A stretch of 57,500 nucleotides of DNA from Magnetococcales bacterium (GCA_002753095.1 PDZU01000011.1:1-57500); one strand, 5' to 3'. Counted from the first letter of the stretch, positions 17,257 through 27,220 are shown. A program made the numbers and translations. Notes: generated by a model from the letters alone, not told the origin.

Positions 17257-19029
17257 TCACCCAACCCATACCACCCGTGACAAACTCAGCCAAAATACGG
17301 AACCATGCGGCTCGACACCCTCCATGCCCACCGTCTCCCCCATCTTTTCCGCCAAATGCTTGACAATCGATAACCCCAAACCAGTCCCCCCCATCTTGCG
17401 GGAACGACCAGAATCAACCCGATAAAAACGCTCAAACACGCGATCACAATGCTGCGGCGCAATCCCCGGACCATTGTCCACCACCTCCAAACGCCACTGC
17501 CCCTGCTGCTCGCTGGTCCGTACCTCCACCTGCGAACCGTTCGGAGTGTACTTGATGGCATTGTCCAAAAAGTTGATCAAAATACGCCGCAACCCTTCAG
17601 CATCCGCCCAGATGCTCATCCGCTCATCAACCGCCACCCGCAAACCAATCTCCTTCTGCTGGGCCGCCATGCGCACCAGATCCACCACATCCTGCACAAC
17701 CGATAACAAAGATAACGATTGAATCTCCATGGTAAATTGATCCGCCTCCAAACGGGAAAGATCCAGCAGATCAGCAATCAACTTACCCAAACGACTGGCG
17801 TTGCGCTCCATGGCGCTCACCAAAATCCGACTGTACTTCTTATCCTCCAAAGCCCCCTCCAACAACGTCTGGGCATTGGCCTGCAACACACTCACCGGCG
17901 TGCGCAACTCATGCGAAACATTGGCCACAAAATCACGCCGCATCGCATCCAAACGCCGCTTCTCCGTCACATCCCGCAACACAATGACATGACCCGGATG
18001 CTCATGCAACGGCGTCACCACCGCCGCTACCCGCCGTACCACCGGCCCCTCCAACTCAAACTCCGTCGAAAAGGGTTGCGACGGCAAATGTAACCGCTCC
18101 AACCCCAACTGGGCACTCATCCGCTGCGGCAATATATGCTGTACCGCCTCCCCCACCGGCGCCTGCTGCAACCGCAACAACTCCATCACCGAACGGTTCA
18201 TCAGCGTGATCATCAACCGACCATCCAGCGCAATCACCCCCTCATGCATGCTCTGCAATACCGCCAACATCTGCGATTGCCGCTCCGCCAACAATGCCAA
18301 CGTCTCATTCTTCTCCTCAGCCAATAGGTTGAGCGAACTGGCCAAACCAGCCAAAGCATCATCCGCGTGAATCTCAATGCGCGGCGCACGGGCAGAATGC
18401 GCCATCGTCTGCGCACAGGCAATCACATGACGCTGCGAATGGGTGGTCCAATGCGCAAACAATCCACTCAACGAAATCGCCGTCATGATGGCAATTAAAC
18501 CCGCCACAATAATCGACAAACGTAACCGACTGGTCAACGCCTGTACCCCCTCCAACGGCACCGCCGCCCGTACCACCCCCTGCCCCCCCTCCGGCTGCCG
18601 AAAAGGCAACGCCACATACAACATGCCCTGCTCCAACGTCGCCGACTCCCGGCGACTAATCCCAAACCCCTCCTGCAAGGCCGCTACCACCTCCGGACGA
18701 CTGCGATGGTTCTCCATGGCCCGCAACGCCGCTCCGCTCCGGTGCGAATCCCCCAATACTCGACCATCATCACTAATATAAGTTATTCTAATGTCAGGAT
18801 CATGACCGAAAATATTTACGAAACGATCGAAGTCCTTATTATCCGACACAGACTCTGGAGATTCCGCCAATAGACGGCCCACCGTCGCATGGCGCCGCAA
18901 CTCAGTGACCAGTTGCGTCTCCAACCACTCACCCAACGTATATTCCAGATAGATATTGGCCGTGACAATGGCGATCAAAACCAATAGAAGAAAGGAAAAT
19001 ATGTATTTCCCACGCAGATCAAGGGTCAT
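17257..19029 (-). CDS. phoR: PhoR-type membrane sensor histidine kinase
   Basis: The 590-residue kinase has an N-terminal membrane helix (FSFLLLVLIAIVTANIYLEY), a periplasmic region of about 140 residues, a second helix near residue 175 (LSIIVAGLIAIMTAISL), a HAMP-like linker and a PAS domain (AVLQSMHEGVIALDG). The HisKA motif is FVANVSHELRTPVSVL, and the ATPase domain has NFLDNAIKYTPNG, DNGPGIA and [13 protein letters not shown]. The periplasmic domain is larger than in enterobacterial PhoR and matches the longer type found in many other proteobacteria. It precedes phoB by 39 bases. Assignment to phosphate sensing rests on pairing and on family resemblance. Confidence 0.88.
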   Translation of the reverse strand: MTLDLRGKYIFSFLLLVLIAIVTANIYLEYTLGEWLETQLVTELRRHATVGRLLAESPESVSDNKDFDRFVNIFGHDPDIRITYISDDGRVLGDSHRSGAALRAMENHRSRPEVVAALQEGFGISRRESATLEQGMLYVALPFRQPEGGQGVVRAAVPLEGVQALTSRLRLSIIVAGLIAIMTAISLSGLFAHWTTHSQRHVIACAQTMAHSARAPRIEIHADDALAGLASSLNLLAEEKNETLALLAERQSQMLAVLQSMHEGVIALDGRLMITLMNRSVMELLRLQQAPVGEAVQHILPQRMSAQLGLERLHLPSQPFSTEFELEGPVVRRVAAVVTPLHEHPGHVIVLRDVTEKRRLDAMRRDFVANVSHELRTPVSVLQANAQTLLEGALEDKKYSRILVSAMERNASRLGKLIADLLDLSRLEADQFTMEIQSLSLLSVVQDVVDLVRMAAQQKEIGLRVAVDERMSIWADAEGLRRILINFLDNAIKYTPNGSQVEVRTSEQQGQWRLEVVDNGPGIAPQHCDRVFERFYRVDSGRSRKMGGTGLGLSIVKHLAEKMGETVGMEGVEPHGSVFWLSLSRVVWVG

Positions 19030-19090
19030 GACACGTTGCCTGTAGGCCGGAGACAGACTCCCATACGTATTTTATCTTATCCAACCAGGG

Positions 19091-20728
19091 TCAGCGCTCC
19101 CCCGGCATGATACTGAGCAGATAGCTGACCAACGCTCCCGTCATGGACGGCCCATACCACCAGGCCGAAACACCCCCCAACAGCAACATGCCACTGCCCA
19201 AAAAAAGGGTTCCCCCAACAATGGCCCAGGTTTGACTGCGCAAGCCCCGCGCCACCGTCCGTTCCAACCCCTCCAAAGCACTGGGATGAATCCGCAGTTG
19301 AAACTGGTCCTGGTTGAGGCGTTCCAAACCATTCACAATAATGTCCGGCACCAAAGTTGCCGCACTGTACAATTTTTTCGCCTGGGCCCCGGCTTCCTGC
19401 AAACGCCCTTTTGGTCCCAGGTTGTCCGCCATCCAATCACGAATCAACGGCCCAGACAACTCCCACATGTTCAGGTCTGGATTGATCTCTCGACCCACCC
19501 CCTCCAACACCAGCATGGTCTTCTGCAACAAAAGCAAATGGGGTTGCACCGCCATGTCAAACTGCTCGGTCACCTTGAACAGTTCCGCCAACAGATTGCC
19601 AATGGAAATATCCTTCAGCGGTTGCCCGAAAATAGGCTCCGCCAACATTTGACAAGCCTCCTCAAACGCATCGATGTTGGTATCATGCGGCACATAACCC
19701 GCCGCCACATGCATTTCCGCCACCAGACGATAATCCCGCTGCAAAAACCCCTGAAGTATACGGGCCAACACCATACGATCCTGACGACTCACCCGCCCCA
19801 CGATGCCAAAATCCAGAATGGCCAACGTCCCATCCGCCAACACAAAAATATTGCCCGGATGTTGATCGGCATGAAAATATCCATCGCGAAACACCTGCTT
19901 AAAAAAGCTGGTGACAATATTTTTGGAAATAAGCACCGGATCCAGTTTGCCATCCGCCGGATGGTTGACCATCTCGTCAATCGGTACCCCGTCGATCCAC
20001 TCCAAAGTCAAAACCCGCCGTGTCGAGAGAGGCCAGATCACGGCGGGTACCCGCATCTCCCGATCCTCGCGGAAATTTTCCCGAAACTTTTGCGCCCGCG
20101 AAGCCTCAATCTGAAAATTGATCTCGTTGCGAATCGAAGCCGCAAACTCCGCCACCACCTGCTTGGAACGCATGCGCTTCCACACCGGCACATAGGCATC
20201 CACCAACTCGGCCAAAGTGGTCAGCATGCGAATATCCAGCTCCACCAAAGCCACCACATTGGGTCGCATCACCTTGACCGCTACATCCCGCCCGGCCAAA
20301 GTAACCGCCCGATGCACCTGGGCCATGGAGGCAGAAGCCACCGGCTGCGGATCAAAAACCCGGAAAAATTGCTCAACCGGCCCCCCCAAATCTTTGTGGA
20401 TAATCTCTTCCACCTGGGCAAAAGGAAACGGCGGTACATCATCCTGCAATTTTTTCATCTCCACACTGAAATCATCCGGCAGGATCTCCGTGCGGGTCGA
20501 CAGCGCCTGACCAAATTTGATAAAGGTCGGCCCCAACTCCTCCATGGCCTTGCGCAAACGGACCTGCGGCGACTCACGTCGCACCCGACGCACCGCCGGA
20601 CGCAACCCCATCACCCAGGTCAACAAGCGAAACGGCAACGACAACGTAGACAATGGCTCCACATCATAATGCGCCAAAATCAAAATAATCGCCGTCAGGC
20701 GGCGAATGGATCGATAGTGTCCCAACAT
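19091..20728 (-). CDS. ubiB: Ubiquinone biosynthesis atypical kinase/ATPase UbiB
   Basis: The 545-residue protein is an ADCK/UbiB family member needed for coenzyme Q assembly and membrane lipid access. The family signature LGPTFIKFGQALSTRTEILPD (the KxGQ loop) is at about residue 67, followed by the Ala-rich nucleotide loop VASASMAQVH, VAVKVMRPNV, and the catalytic FHADQHPGNIFV plus LAILDFGIVG. Two C-terminal membrane helices end the protein (WAIVGGTLFLGSGMLLL and further). It follows ubiJ by seven bases in a ubiE-ubiJ-ubiB order like that of enterobacteria. Confidence 0.95.
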   Translation of the reverse strand: MLGHYRSIRRLTAIILILAHYDVEPLSTLSLPFRLLTWVMGLRPAVRRVRRESPQVRLRKAMEELGPTFIKFGQALSTRTEILPDDFSVEMKKLQDDVPPFPFAQVEEIIHKDLGGPVEQFFRVFDPQPVASASMAQVHRAVTLAGRDVAVKVMRPNVVALVELDIRMLTTLAELVDAYVPVWKRMRSKQVVAEFAASIRNEINFQIEASRAQKFRENFREDREMRVPAVIWPLSTRRVLTLEWIDGVPIDEMVNHPADGKLDPVLISKNIVTSFFKQVFRDGYFHADQHPGNIFVLADGTLAILDFGIVGRVSRQDRMVLARILQGFLQRDYRLVAEMHVAAGYVPHDTNIDAFEEACQMLAEPIFGQPLKDISIGNLLAELFKVTEQFDMAVQPHLLLLQKTMLVLEGVGREINPDLNMWELSGPLIRDWMADNLGPKGRLQEAGAQAKKLYSAATLVPDIIVNGLERLNQDQFQLRIHPSALEGLERTVARGLRSQTWAIVGGTLFLGSGMLLLGGVSAWWYGPSMTGALVSYLLSIMPGER

Positions 20729-20735
20729 CGCGGCG

Positions 20736-21449
20736 TCAAACCACCGCAGTCAGTGCATCAACAGCACCCGGCGGCACCCCTTCGGCAGCCACAACGGAAG
20801 CCTGCGCCAGCGCCCGCCGCCTCTCCACCCGGCCAATGGCCCGCGCCAAACGGTCGCTCCGCTCCACCAACGCCTCCATCTCTGCCCGAAAATCCTGCCA
20901 TTCGGCCTGCCGTGGCAGACTGCGCTCGCCCATCCAGCTCTCAACACCACCATCCAGCCGCTCCATACCCTGCCCAAACACCTGTTGCACCTGCTCCACA
21001 GAACGCAAGGTCATGCCGGCCAGCTTCTCCCCCAACCAGGGCGCCAACTCCCGTTGCCAATCCACCTCCACGTTGTCCAAAATATTTTTAAAATGCAACC
21101 CGGTATCCGTCTCCCCAGACAGCTTCAACTCTCGCGAGAAAAACAATGAATCGGGATCCTTGGTATTGAACAGCAGCGCCAGAAAGGCCCCACTGCTGCC
21201 CGCCATGGTGACATGCGCCAGCGCGTCAGAATAGGTGTGAATGCGCACCTCTCCCCCCTCATCCACCACCATAAAAAACGACTGCTCCAGATCCTCCACA
21301 TCAAACTGAAACACCTTGCCCGCCAATTCGGCTAGGCGGACCTTCAGTTCAGGATAACGCTGGAAAAACAGATTCAAGGTAACGCTCAAACCAACCGCCG
21401 TCAGCGGCGATGGCAACCATTTCAGCGGTGTTGCAAACCAGGAACTCAT
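20736..21449 (-). CDS. ubiJ: Ubiquinone biosynthesis accessory factor UbiJ (SCP2 domain)
   Basis: The product, about 237 residues from ATG 21449, contains an SCP2 lipid-binding domain in its first half (FQRYPELKVRLAELAGKVFQFDVEDLEQSFFMVV) and a helical C-terminal part (EWQDFRAEMEALVERSDRLARAIGRVERRRAL). UbiJ helps assemble the soluble Q-biosynthesis complex by presenting polyprenylated intermediates. The frame opens upstream to 21620, but that would overlap ubiE. The gene starts two bases after the ubiE stop and is followed by ubiB, which supports the name despite low sequence conservation of the family. Confidence 0.85.
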   Translation of the reverse strand: MSSWFATPLKWLPSPLTAVGLSVTLNLFFQRYPELKVRLAELAGKVFQFDVEDLEQSFFMVVDEGGEVRIHTYSDALAHVTMAGSSGAFLALLFNTKDPDSLFFSRELKLSGETDTGLHFKNILDNVEVDWQRELAPWLGEKLAGMTLRSVEQVQQVFGQGMERLDGGVESWMGERSLPRQAEWQDFRAEMEALVERSDRLARAIGRVERRRALAQASVVAAEGVPPGAVDALTAVV

Positions 21450-21451
21450 CG

Positions 21452-22204
21452 TTACACCTTTCTGCCGACATGCACAGCCGCAATGCCTGCGCTGAGATTG
21501 TGATAGCGAACTCCATACAACCCACACTCCGTCAACAACCGAACCAACTCCTCCTGGGGTGGAAAACGACGAATCGATTCCGCCAAGTATTGATACGCCT
21601 CCCGATCCTTGGCCACCCAATGGCCCAACTCCGGCAATACATTGAAAGAATAAGCATCATAAACCGGTTGCAAAAAGGGAATGGCCACGCGGGAAAACTC
21701 CAGACACATCAACACCCCGCCTGGACGCAACACCCGCACCATCTCACGAAAAGCACTCTCGATCTGGGTCACATTGCGAATGCCAAAACCAATGGTCACC
21801 CCGTGGAAGCTGTTATCGGCAAAGGGTAGCTCTTCGGCATTGCCCTGGGTCCAGTGCAAGCCATGAATCCGCCCCTCATCCACCAGACGCTGCCGACCCC
21901 GTTCCAACATGTTGGCGTTGATGTCATAGATCACCACCTGTCCCGTACCCGCCAGTTCGGCGTGGATCAAACGGGCCAAATCTCCCGTGCCCCCCGCCAC
22001 ATCCAAAAAATGCTGCTCCGGTCGAATGCGCAGACGTCGGATGGCAAACTGTTTCCACAGGCGGTGGATCCCCAACGACATCAGATCATTCATCAGATCA
22101 TAGTTGCCCGCTACGGAATCAAATACCTGCCTGACTTTAACCACCTTTTCCGCAAAAGGTACTTCGCTGAATCCAAAATGGGTCATGGTAGGCTGTGACA
22201 TCAT
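21452..22204 (-). CDS. ubiE: Ubiquinone/menaquinone biosynthesis C-methyltransferase UbiE
   Basis: The product (about 250 residues) is a class I SAM methyltransferase with the UbiE signatures VFDSVAGNYDLMNDLMSLGIHRLWK, the SAM-binding DVAGGTGDLA, and VTIGFGIRNVTQIESAFREMVRVLRPGG. It methylates a quinone ring carbon in ubiquinone and/or menaquinone synthesis. AGGAG lies upstream of tandem ATGs at 22204 and 22201; both are plausible. It is the first gene of a leftward row with ubiJ and ubiB, and is divergent from a nucleotidyltransferase gene. Confidence 0.96.
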   Translation of the reverse strand: MMSQPTMTHFGFSEVPFAEKVVKVRQVFDSVAGNYDLMNDLMSLGIHRLWKQFAIRRLRIRPEQHFLDVAGGTGDLARLIHAELAGTGQVVIYDINANMLERGRQRLVDEGRIHGLHWTQGNAEELPFADNSFHGVTIGFGIRNVTQIESAFREMVRVLRPGGVLMCLEFSRVAIPFLQPVYDAYSFNVLPELGHWVAKDREAYQYLAESIRRFPPQEELVRLLTECGLYGVRYHNLSAGIAAVHVGRKV

Positions 22205-22434
22205 ACGACTCCTGAAAGGTGCATTGGGCCAGACTGGGCGAATTCTAACGCTATCCGCCCCCGGTGGGAAGCGTTGTTGATGGTTCGCCAAACTTTCTGC
22301 GCCAGGCCACACAGCCTCTCCATGCCTTTACCCGCAGACAAATCAGCCGGGATGTCACCCCTTTTTTATCGAGGCGCCTGCTTTTATACTGCCAATAGTC
22401 GCTCCACTGGCCAACCATCTCCAGGATGACCCCC

Positions 22435-22740
22435 ATGCGCTTGGACCCACAACAGATTGATCTTTTCAAACAGTTGACCCACGATATTTTTGGTCCACAG
22501 GCCCGCATTCGTCTTTTTGGCTCCCGCCTGGATGAACAACGGCACGGCGGCGATATTGATCTCTACATCAGCCATTACCAGCAAACCCTGGATGAACTCC
22601 CCTGGGCCATGGCCCGCTTTGTTGCCCTGGCCCAACAACAACTCGGTGAACAACGGATCGATATTCTGCCCGCCCCCGCCGCTGGCCTGCCGGCACAAGC
22701 CATTCACCGCATCGCGGAACAGAGCGGAGTCCTGCTATGA
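22435..22740 (+). CDS. MntA-like minimal nucleotidyltransferase (type VII antitoxin)
   Basis: The product of about 101 residues is a minimal nucleotidyltransferase. FGSR, then a nine-residue gap, then DIDLYI provides the GSxnDxD active site that binds the metal-nucleotide, with a later catalytic-type acidic residue in QRIDIL. Such proteins neutralise a HEPN ribonuclease by adding AMP to its conserved tyrosine. ATG at 22435 has AGGA eight bases before it; an ATG at 22426 is also in frame. It overlaps the HEPN gene by four bases (ATGA), exactly as expected for the MntA-HepT module, here with the antitoxin first. Confidence 0.85.
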   Translation: MRLDPQQIDLFKQLTHDIFGPQARIRLFGSRLDEQRHGGDIDLYISHYQQTLDELPWAMARFVALAQQQLGEQRIDILPAPAAGLPAQAIHRIAEQSGVLL

Positions 22741-23255
22741 TCCCGCATGCGGAACTCCCCGCTGCCTTGCATTCCGCCCTTGCGGAATGCCAACGCCATC
22801 AGCAACTGTTGCAAAGCGCTTGGCAGGAGGCCAACCTTTTGCCCGCTTTGCAGGGCACAACCCTGGAGGCTTTTGCACCCGAAGAACTGCGTATCTTGGA
22901 CCAATTGGCCTTTCGTTTCGGCAAATTGCAAGACAGCCTGGGCAGGAGAGTTCTCCCCACCCTCATGCAGATTTTATTGGAGTGGTCGGAACAGGAGAGC
23001 TTTCTCGACATCCTGCAGCGGGCAGAAAAACGCCGCATCATCCCTTCTGTCAGTGCCTGGTTGGCTTTGCGCCAACTGCGCAACCAACTGGCCCATGAAT
23101 ACCCGGACCACCCGGAACGGGTTTTGAGCAACTTGCGCGCTCTGGTGGAACAAACACCCCTTCTCTTGACAATTCACCACCACCTGCGCTCCTGGATCAT
23201 AGACCATCTCGGTGACTCCTTACCCAATCATCCCGCCCTGGAACCACACGCATGA
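22737..23255 (+). CDS. HepT-like HEPN ribonuclease toxin
   Basis: The 172-residue helical protein carries RNQLAHEY near residue 116, an exact fit to the Rx4HxY motif of HepT-type HEPN RNases, in which Arg and His are catalytic and Tyr is the residue modified by the paired nucleotidyltransferase. It is translationally coupled to both neighbours: it begins in the stop region of the antitoxin gene and its own stop overlaps the ATG of ubiD by four bases. The family normally degrades RNA, possibly tRNA. Toxicity here is inferred. Confidence 0.83.
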   Translation: MIPHAELPAALHSALAECQRHQQLLQSAWQEANLLPALQGTTLEAFAPEELRILDQLAFRFGKLQDSLGRRVLPTLMQILLEWSEQESFLDILQRAEKRRIIPSVSAWLALRQLRNQLAHEYPDHPERVLSNLRALVEQTPLLLTIHHHLRSWIIDHLGDSLPNHPALEPHA

Positions 23256-25105
23256 GCCCTCTTTCTTCGAGCAAATCCTTCCTTGATCTGCGCGCCTTCA
23301 TCCACCTTTTGGAACAAAGCGGACAACTGGTTCGGGTCAGCACCAGCGTGGATCCCGTCCTGGAGGTGACCGAAATCGCCCGCCGTTTGTTGGCCAATCA
23401 AGGACCAGCCATCCTCTTTGAACAGGTCAAAGGAAGTCACATGCCGCTGTTGGCCAACCTGTTCGGCACCCAGGAACGGGTCGCCATGGCCATCGGTCGC
23501 ACCCTGCCGGAACTGGCGCAACTGGGCTCCCTGATGGCCCAGCTTAAACAACCCCAACCCCCCACCTCTCTCGCCGATGCCAGCGCCCTGCTCGGCCGCC
23601 TCAGTCGGGTGCGCCATATGCCCACCCGCACCCTCACCAAGCCCCCCTGCCAGGAGGTTGTCCTGCGCGGTGATCAGGTCAACCTGGATCGTCTGCCCAT
23701 GCAAACCTGCTGGCCCAATGATGCCGGACCTCTGCTCACTTGGCCCCTGGTGATCACCCAAGGCCCAGAGGGCGGTCCCATCAATATCGGGGTCTATCGC
23801 ATGCAAAAACTCTCCCGCAACCGCCTGATTATGCGCTGGCTCAAACATCGCGGCGGCGCCCAACATGCCCGTGCCTATGCCAAAGAGATCCCAGTGGCCG
23901 TGGCCATCGGCTGTGATCCAGGAACCCTGTTGGCCGCCGTCACCCCCATCCCGGAAACCCTCTCCGAATACGCCTTCGCCGGTCTGCTGCGCGAAAAACG
24001 GGTCGATACCGCCCCTGCCCTCACCGTCCCCCTGCCCGTACCGGCCTACGCAGAAATTATCCTGGAAGGAACGGTCAACCTGCAGGATCTGGCCCCGGAA
24101 GGACCATTCGGTGACCATACCGGCTACTACAACGAAGTCGAACCGTTTCCCGTCTTCACGGTACACTGCATGACCATGCGCCGCCACCCCATCTACCTCT
24201 CCACCTATACCGGTCGCCCCCCCGATGAACCGGCCATGCTCGCCCTGGCCCTCAACCATATCTTCGTCCCCCTGCTGCGCCAGCAGTTCCCGGAAATTGC
24301 CCATTTTCACCTGAACATGGCCGCCTGCTCCTACCGTTTGGCCGTCGTCTCGCTGCACAAGGGCTACCCAGGACACGCCTTCCGGGTCATGGCCGGCATC
24401 TGGGGCTTCCTGCGCCAGTTTCTCTATACCAAGGTCATCGTGGTGGTCGATGCCGAGGTGCCCGTCGATAACTGGGAAGCCGTGGCCCAGGCCATCGCCA
24501 GCCACGTACACAGCCAACGCGACCTGCAGATTCTTGGCAATACCCCCATCGACTACCTGGACTTTGCCTCACCCCTGCCCGGCTTGGGGGGGAAAATGGG
24601 CATCGATGCCACCCGCAAGCTCGGTCCCGAACAACAGGCCGCCCCGCCCATGGCCCCACTGCAGCAGCAGGCCTCCTGGCAAGAGCGACTCAAAGAGATG
24701 CTCCCCAATCTCCTCGACCTGCACTGCCTGGCCAATGGCCGCATGGCCGTCGCCCGCATCCACAAAAGCAACGATGCAGAAGCTGTCCATATCGCCAACA
24801 CCATTCTGCAACAGGTTCCCCCCGGGGCCGGGGCCGATCAACTTTGGCTCGTGGACCAGGAGATCGATCCCAGCGCCTGGAACGATCTGCTCTGGGCCTG
24901 GGTCACCCGTGCCGATCCCAGCCGTGACCTGATCCTTGATAAAGAGACCGGTCGTTTCGTGATCGACGCCACCCATAAATTGAACAGCCAACGTGTCTGG
25001 GGCACACCCCTGCGCATGGACCCTGCCACCAGCGCACAGGTCTCAGAACGCTGGCTGCACTACCCCTTGCCCAAACAGTGGCAGGCCCTGCCGCCAGGAG
25101 ACTGA
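23252..25105 (+). CDS. UbiD-family prenylated-FMN decarboxylase
   Basis: The 617-residue product belongs to the UbiD family, whose members use prenylated FMN to decarboxylate aromatic or unsaturated acids. Family blocks are NIGVYRMQKLSRNRLIMRW, the HRGGAQHARAY stretch, PEGPFGDHTGYYNEVEPFPV (with catalytic-type acidic residues) and VVVDAEVPVDNWEAVAQAI. It is longer than E. coli UbiD (about 500 residues) and resembles the larger UbiD/MqnP-like group. Being next to ubiE-ubiJ-ubiB suggests the polyprenyl-4-hydroxybenzoate step of ubiquinone synthesis. The overlap with the HEPN gene implies that it is cotranscribed with the toxin-antitoxin pair. Confidence 0.88.
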   Translation: MSPLSSSKSFLDLRAFIHLLEQSGQLVRVSTSVDPVLEVTEIARRLLANQGPAILFEQVKGSHMPLLANLFGTQERVAMAIGRTLPELAQLGSLMAQLKQPQPPTSLADASALLGRLSRVRHMPTRTLTKPPCQEVVLRGDQVNLDRLPMQTCWPNDAGPLLTWPLVITQGPEGGPINIGVYRMQKLSRNRLIMRWLKHRGGAQHARAYAKEIPVAVAIGCDPGTLLAAVTPIPETLSEYAFAGLLREKRVDTAPALTVPLPVPAYAEIILEGTVNLQDLAPEGPFGDHTGYYNEVEPFPVFTVHCMTMRRHPIYLSTYTGRPPDEPAMLALALNHIFVPLLRQQFPEIAHFHLNMAACSYRLAVVSLHKGYPGHAFRVMAGIWGFLRQFLYTKVIVVVDAEVPVDNWEAVAQAIASHVHSQRDLQILGNTPIDYLDFASPLPGLGGKMGIDATRKLGPEQQAAPPMAPLQQQASWQERLKEMLPNLLDLHCLANGRMAVARIHKSNDAEAVHIANTILQQVPPGAGADQLWLVDQEIDPSAWNDLLWAWVTRADPSRDLILDKETGRFVIDATHKLNSQRVWGTPLRMDPATSAQVSERWLHYPLPKQWQALPPGD

Positions 25106-25126
25106 AACACTACAGCACAAAAAAAA

Positions 25127-25146
25127 CCAGGAGGTTGCCCTCCTGG
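25127..25146 (-). terminator. Rho-independent terminator of the chemoreceptor gene
   Basis: CCAGGAGG and CCTCCTGG form a perfect 8-base stem with a 4-base loop. On the minus strand it is followed by a run of nine T residues, so it should terminate leftward transcription coming from the chemoreceptor gene. It lies 22 bases past the ubiD stop and may also act on rightward transcripts, without a U tract. Confidence 0.85.
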
Positions 25147-25183
25147 TCTCTGACCGTTTCCTACTACGGCACTGCTGCAAGCA

Positions 25184-27220
25184 CTAAAAACTCTCAAACT
25201 CATCATCCGCGTGGTTCATTTTCAGATCCACACCACTCCCCTTCTTGGCAGGCGCCGGTAATGCCTTGGCAGTGCTGGTTCGCTTGGCCCCAGTCATCTG
25301 CACCTTGCCTGCTGGCACGGGCTTGGCCTTGGCCACCGGCGACCTCTTCTTGTGCACCGGCGCCCCTTGCGCAGCACCAATCTTGAAGAATGAGATGGAT
25401 TGGCTCATCATGTCCGCCTGCGCACTCAACTCCTCTGCCGTCGCCGCCATCTCCTCAGAAGCACCCGCATTCTGTTGAATCACATGATCCAACTGCTGAA
25501 TCGCCTGATTAATCTGCCCCGCTCCCTGGCTCTGCTCCTGGCTGGAAACCGTAATCTCCTGAATCAACCCAGCCGTCTTCTGAATATCCGGCACCAGTTT
25601 GTTGATGATGCCACCGGCCCGCTCAGCCACACCCACGCTGGAAGCGGAAAGTTGGCTGATTTCACCCGCTGCCGTCTGACTGCGCTCCGCCAACTTGCGC
25701 ACCTCCGCCGCCACCACCGCAAACCCCTTGCCATGCTCACCGGCCCGCGCCGCCTCGATGGCCGCATTCAAGGCCAACAAATTGGTCTGGCGGGCAATCT
25801 CCTCGATGATGCCAATCTTGGAGGCAATCTCGCGCATGGCCTGCACCGCCTCACCCACCGCCTGACCACCCTCCTCTGCATCACGGGCTGCCTGCTGGGC
25901 AATGGTTTGCGTCGTGCTCGCATTGCCCGAGTTTTGCTGAATGTTGGAAGACATCTCCTCCATGGCCGAAGAGGTCTCCTCGATGGAGGCCGCCTGATTG
26001 GTCGCCCCCTGCGATAAATTTTGCGCCGCGTCCGAGATCTCATTGCTGCCGATGGAAACCTGCTCCGCCGCCGTCGAGACCTCGCTGATCACCTCACGTA
26101 ACTTGTCCACCATCCGCTTGAGCGTCTCCGCCAACTGACCAACTTCATCCTTCTGATGCAAGTCAATGGTGGCAGAAAGATCACCTGCGGCAATACGCTG
26201 CGCAAAGACCACCCCCATGGTCAAGGCTGCAACCAGGGCACGGGTCAAAAATACCGCAATGATCACCCCAATCAAGATCGCCCCGACACTGGCGCTGCTG
26301 ATCATGGTCACCGAAGAGGAGACCTCGGCATGAGCCTTCTCCTGTTGGCCCAGAATGACATGATCCAATTTCTCTTCTGCTGCACGTCTTGCCGCAACCA
26401 ACTCCTGCTCCGCCTTATTTTGCTCGCGAATGGCCTCAATACTGGCCGCCATCTCTTTCCGATATTGTTCGACGCCGGCAATGATCTTTTTAGTCTGCTC
26501 AATGTTGCCCGCTTGCTTAAAACGCGGCAACAGTTCATTGGCCACTTTTAAAGTATTTTGACTGCCATCCAAATTGCGCTGGATGAATCTTTCATCTTTG
26601 CCGGAGGTGATAAAAATCTCTTTTTCACCAATGCGGGCGTCCTTAAAATCGATGAGCATTTGCCCTGCTCTGGCCACTTTATCGGCGCGATCTTCCAAGA
26701 CCGCAGCCCGTTCCGATGCCGATTGCGATCCTTGTTCCCGCAACGTTTCCTGCAATTTGCGGGTTTGGTCCTCCTGCATCTTGGTCACTTCCACCCGCAC
26801 CACATTGTCGGCAACATCGCGGATTCGCACCAAACTCTCATCGCGCTTTTTTTCCAACTCCACATAACGCGCAAAGGATTTGCCGTACAACTCCATGCCA
26901 TTGATCACCGCATCAAGCTGTGATTTATCTTCGGCGCTATGAAATTTCAGATCGCGATCCAGAATGGCCTGCTTTTTAAAATCATCCTGCGCTTTTTGAT
27001 TATCGGCGACATATTTCATCTCTTTGCGCATGATGAAGTTTTTTTCTGACTGCATGGCCCGATTGACATATTCAATCAGCTGCGCCAGATCCTGGCTTTT
27101 ATCCAAACGACTGGCCACACCATTAATGCCATTATATCCTGTCAAAGCAACCATAAAGGTTAAAACCAATACCAACCCAAAACCCAAGCCCAGTTTTATC
27201 CCTAATTTTAAATCCTTCAT
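25184..27220 (-). CDS. Methyl-accepting chemotaxis protein
   Basis: The product (about 678 residues) has a first membrane helix ([20 protein letters not shown]), a long helical periplasmic domain of about 290 residues resembling the HBM double four-helix type, a second helix ([22 protein letters not shown]), a HAMP domain, and the cytoplasmic signalling hairpin with the tip [37 protein letters not shown] flexible Ala/Pro/Lys tail of about 55 residues ends in DDEFESF, which fits the aromatic-x-x-aromatic pattern of CheR/CheB tethers. ATG 27220 starts [11 protein letters not shown] terminator follows. The ligand is unknown. Confidence 0.93.
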   Translation of the reverse strand: MKDLKLGIKLGLGFGLVLVLTFMVALTGYNGINGVASRLDKSQDLAQLIEYVNRAMQSEKNFIMRKEMKYVADNQKAQDDFKKQAILDRDLKFHSAEDKSQLDAVINGMELYGKSFARYVELEKKRDESLVRIRDVADNVVRVEVTKMQEDQTRKLQETLREQGSQSASERAAVLEDRADKVARAGQMLIDFKDARIGEKEIFITSGKDERFIQRNLDGSQNTLKVANELLPRFKQAGNIEQTKKIIAGVEQYRKEMAASIEAIREQNKAEQELVAARRAAEEKLDHVILGQQEKAHAEVSSSVTMISSASVGAILIGVIIAVFLTRALVAALTMGVVFAQRIAAGDLSATIDLHQKDEVGQLAETLKRMVDKLREVISEVSTAAEQVSIGSNEISDAAQNLSQGATNQAASIEETSSAMEEMSSNIQQNSGNASTTQTIAQQAARDAEEGGQAVGEAVQAMREIASKIGIIEEIARQTNLLALNAAIEAARAGEHGKGFAVVAAEVRKLAERSQTAAGEISQLSASSVGVAERAGGIINKLVPDIQKTAGLIQEITVSSQEQSQGAGQINQAIQQLDHVIQQNAGASEEMAATAEELSAQADMMSQSISFFKIGAAQGAPVHKKRSPVAKAKPVPAGKVQMTGAKRTSTAKALPAPAKKGSGVDLKMNHADDEFESF

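Noticed and set aside
19232-21091. A 619-codon plus-strand frame opposite ubiB and ubiJ
   Set aside because: It has shadow composition (His, Gln, Arg, Pro) and spans two genes with clear families on the other strand.
23228-24517. A 429-codon Gly-rich frame opposite ubiD
   Set aside because: It is a third-position-driven antisense frame with low-complexity Gly/Asp/His content.
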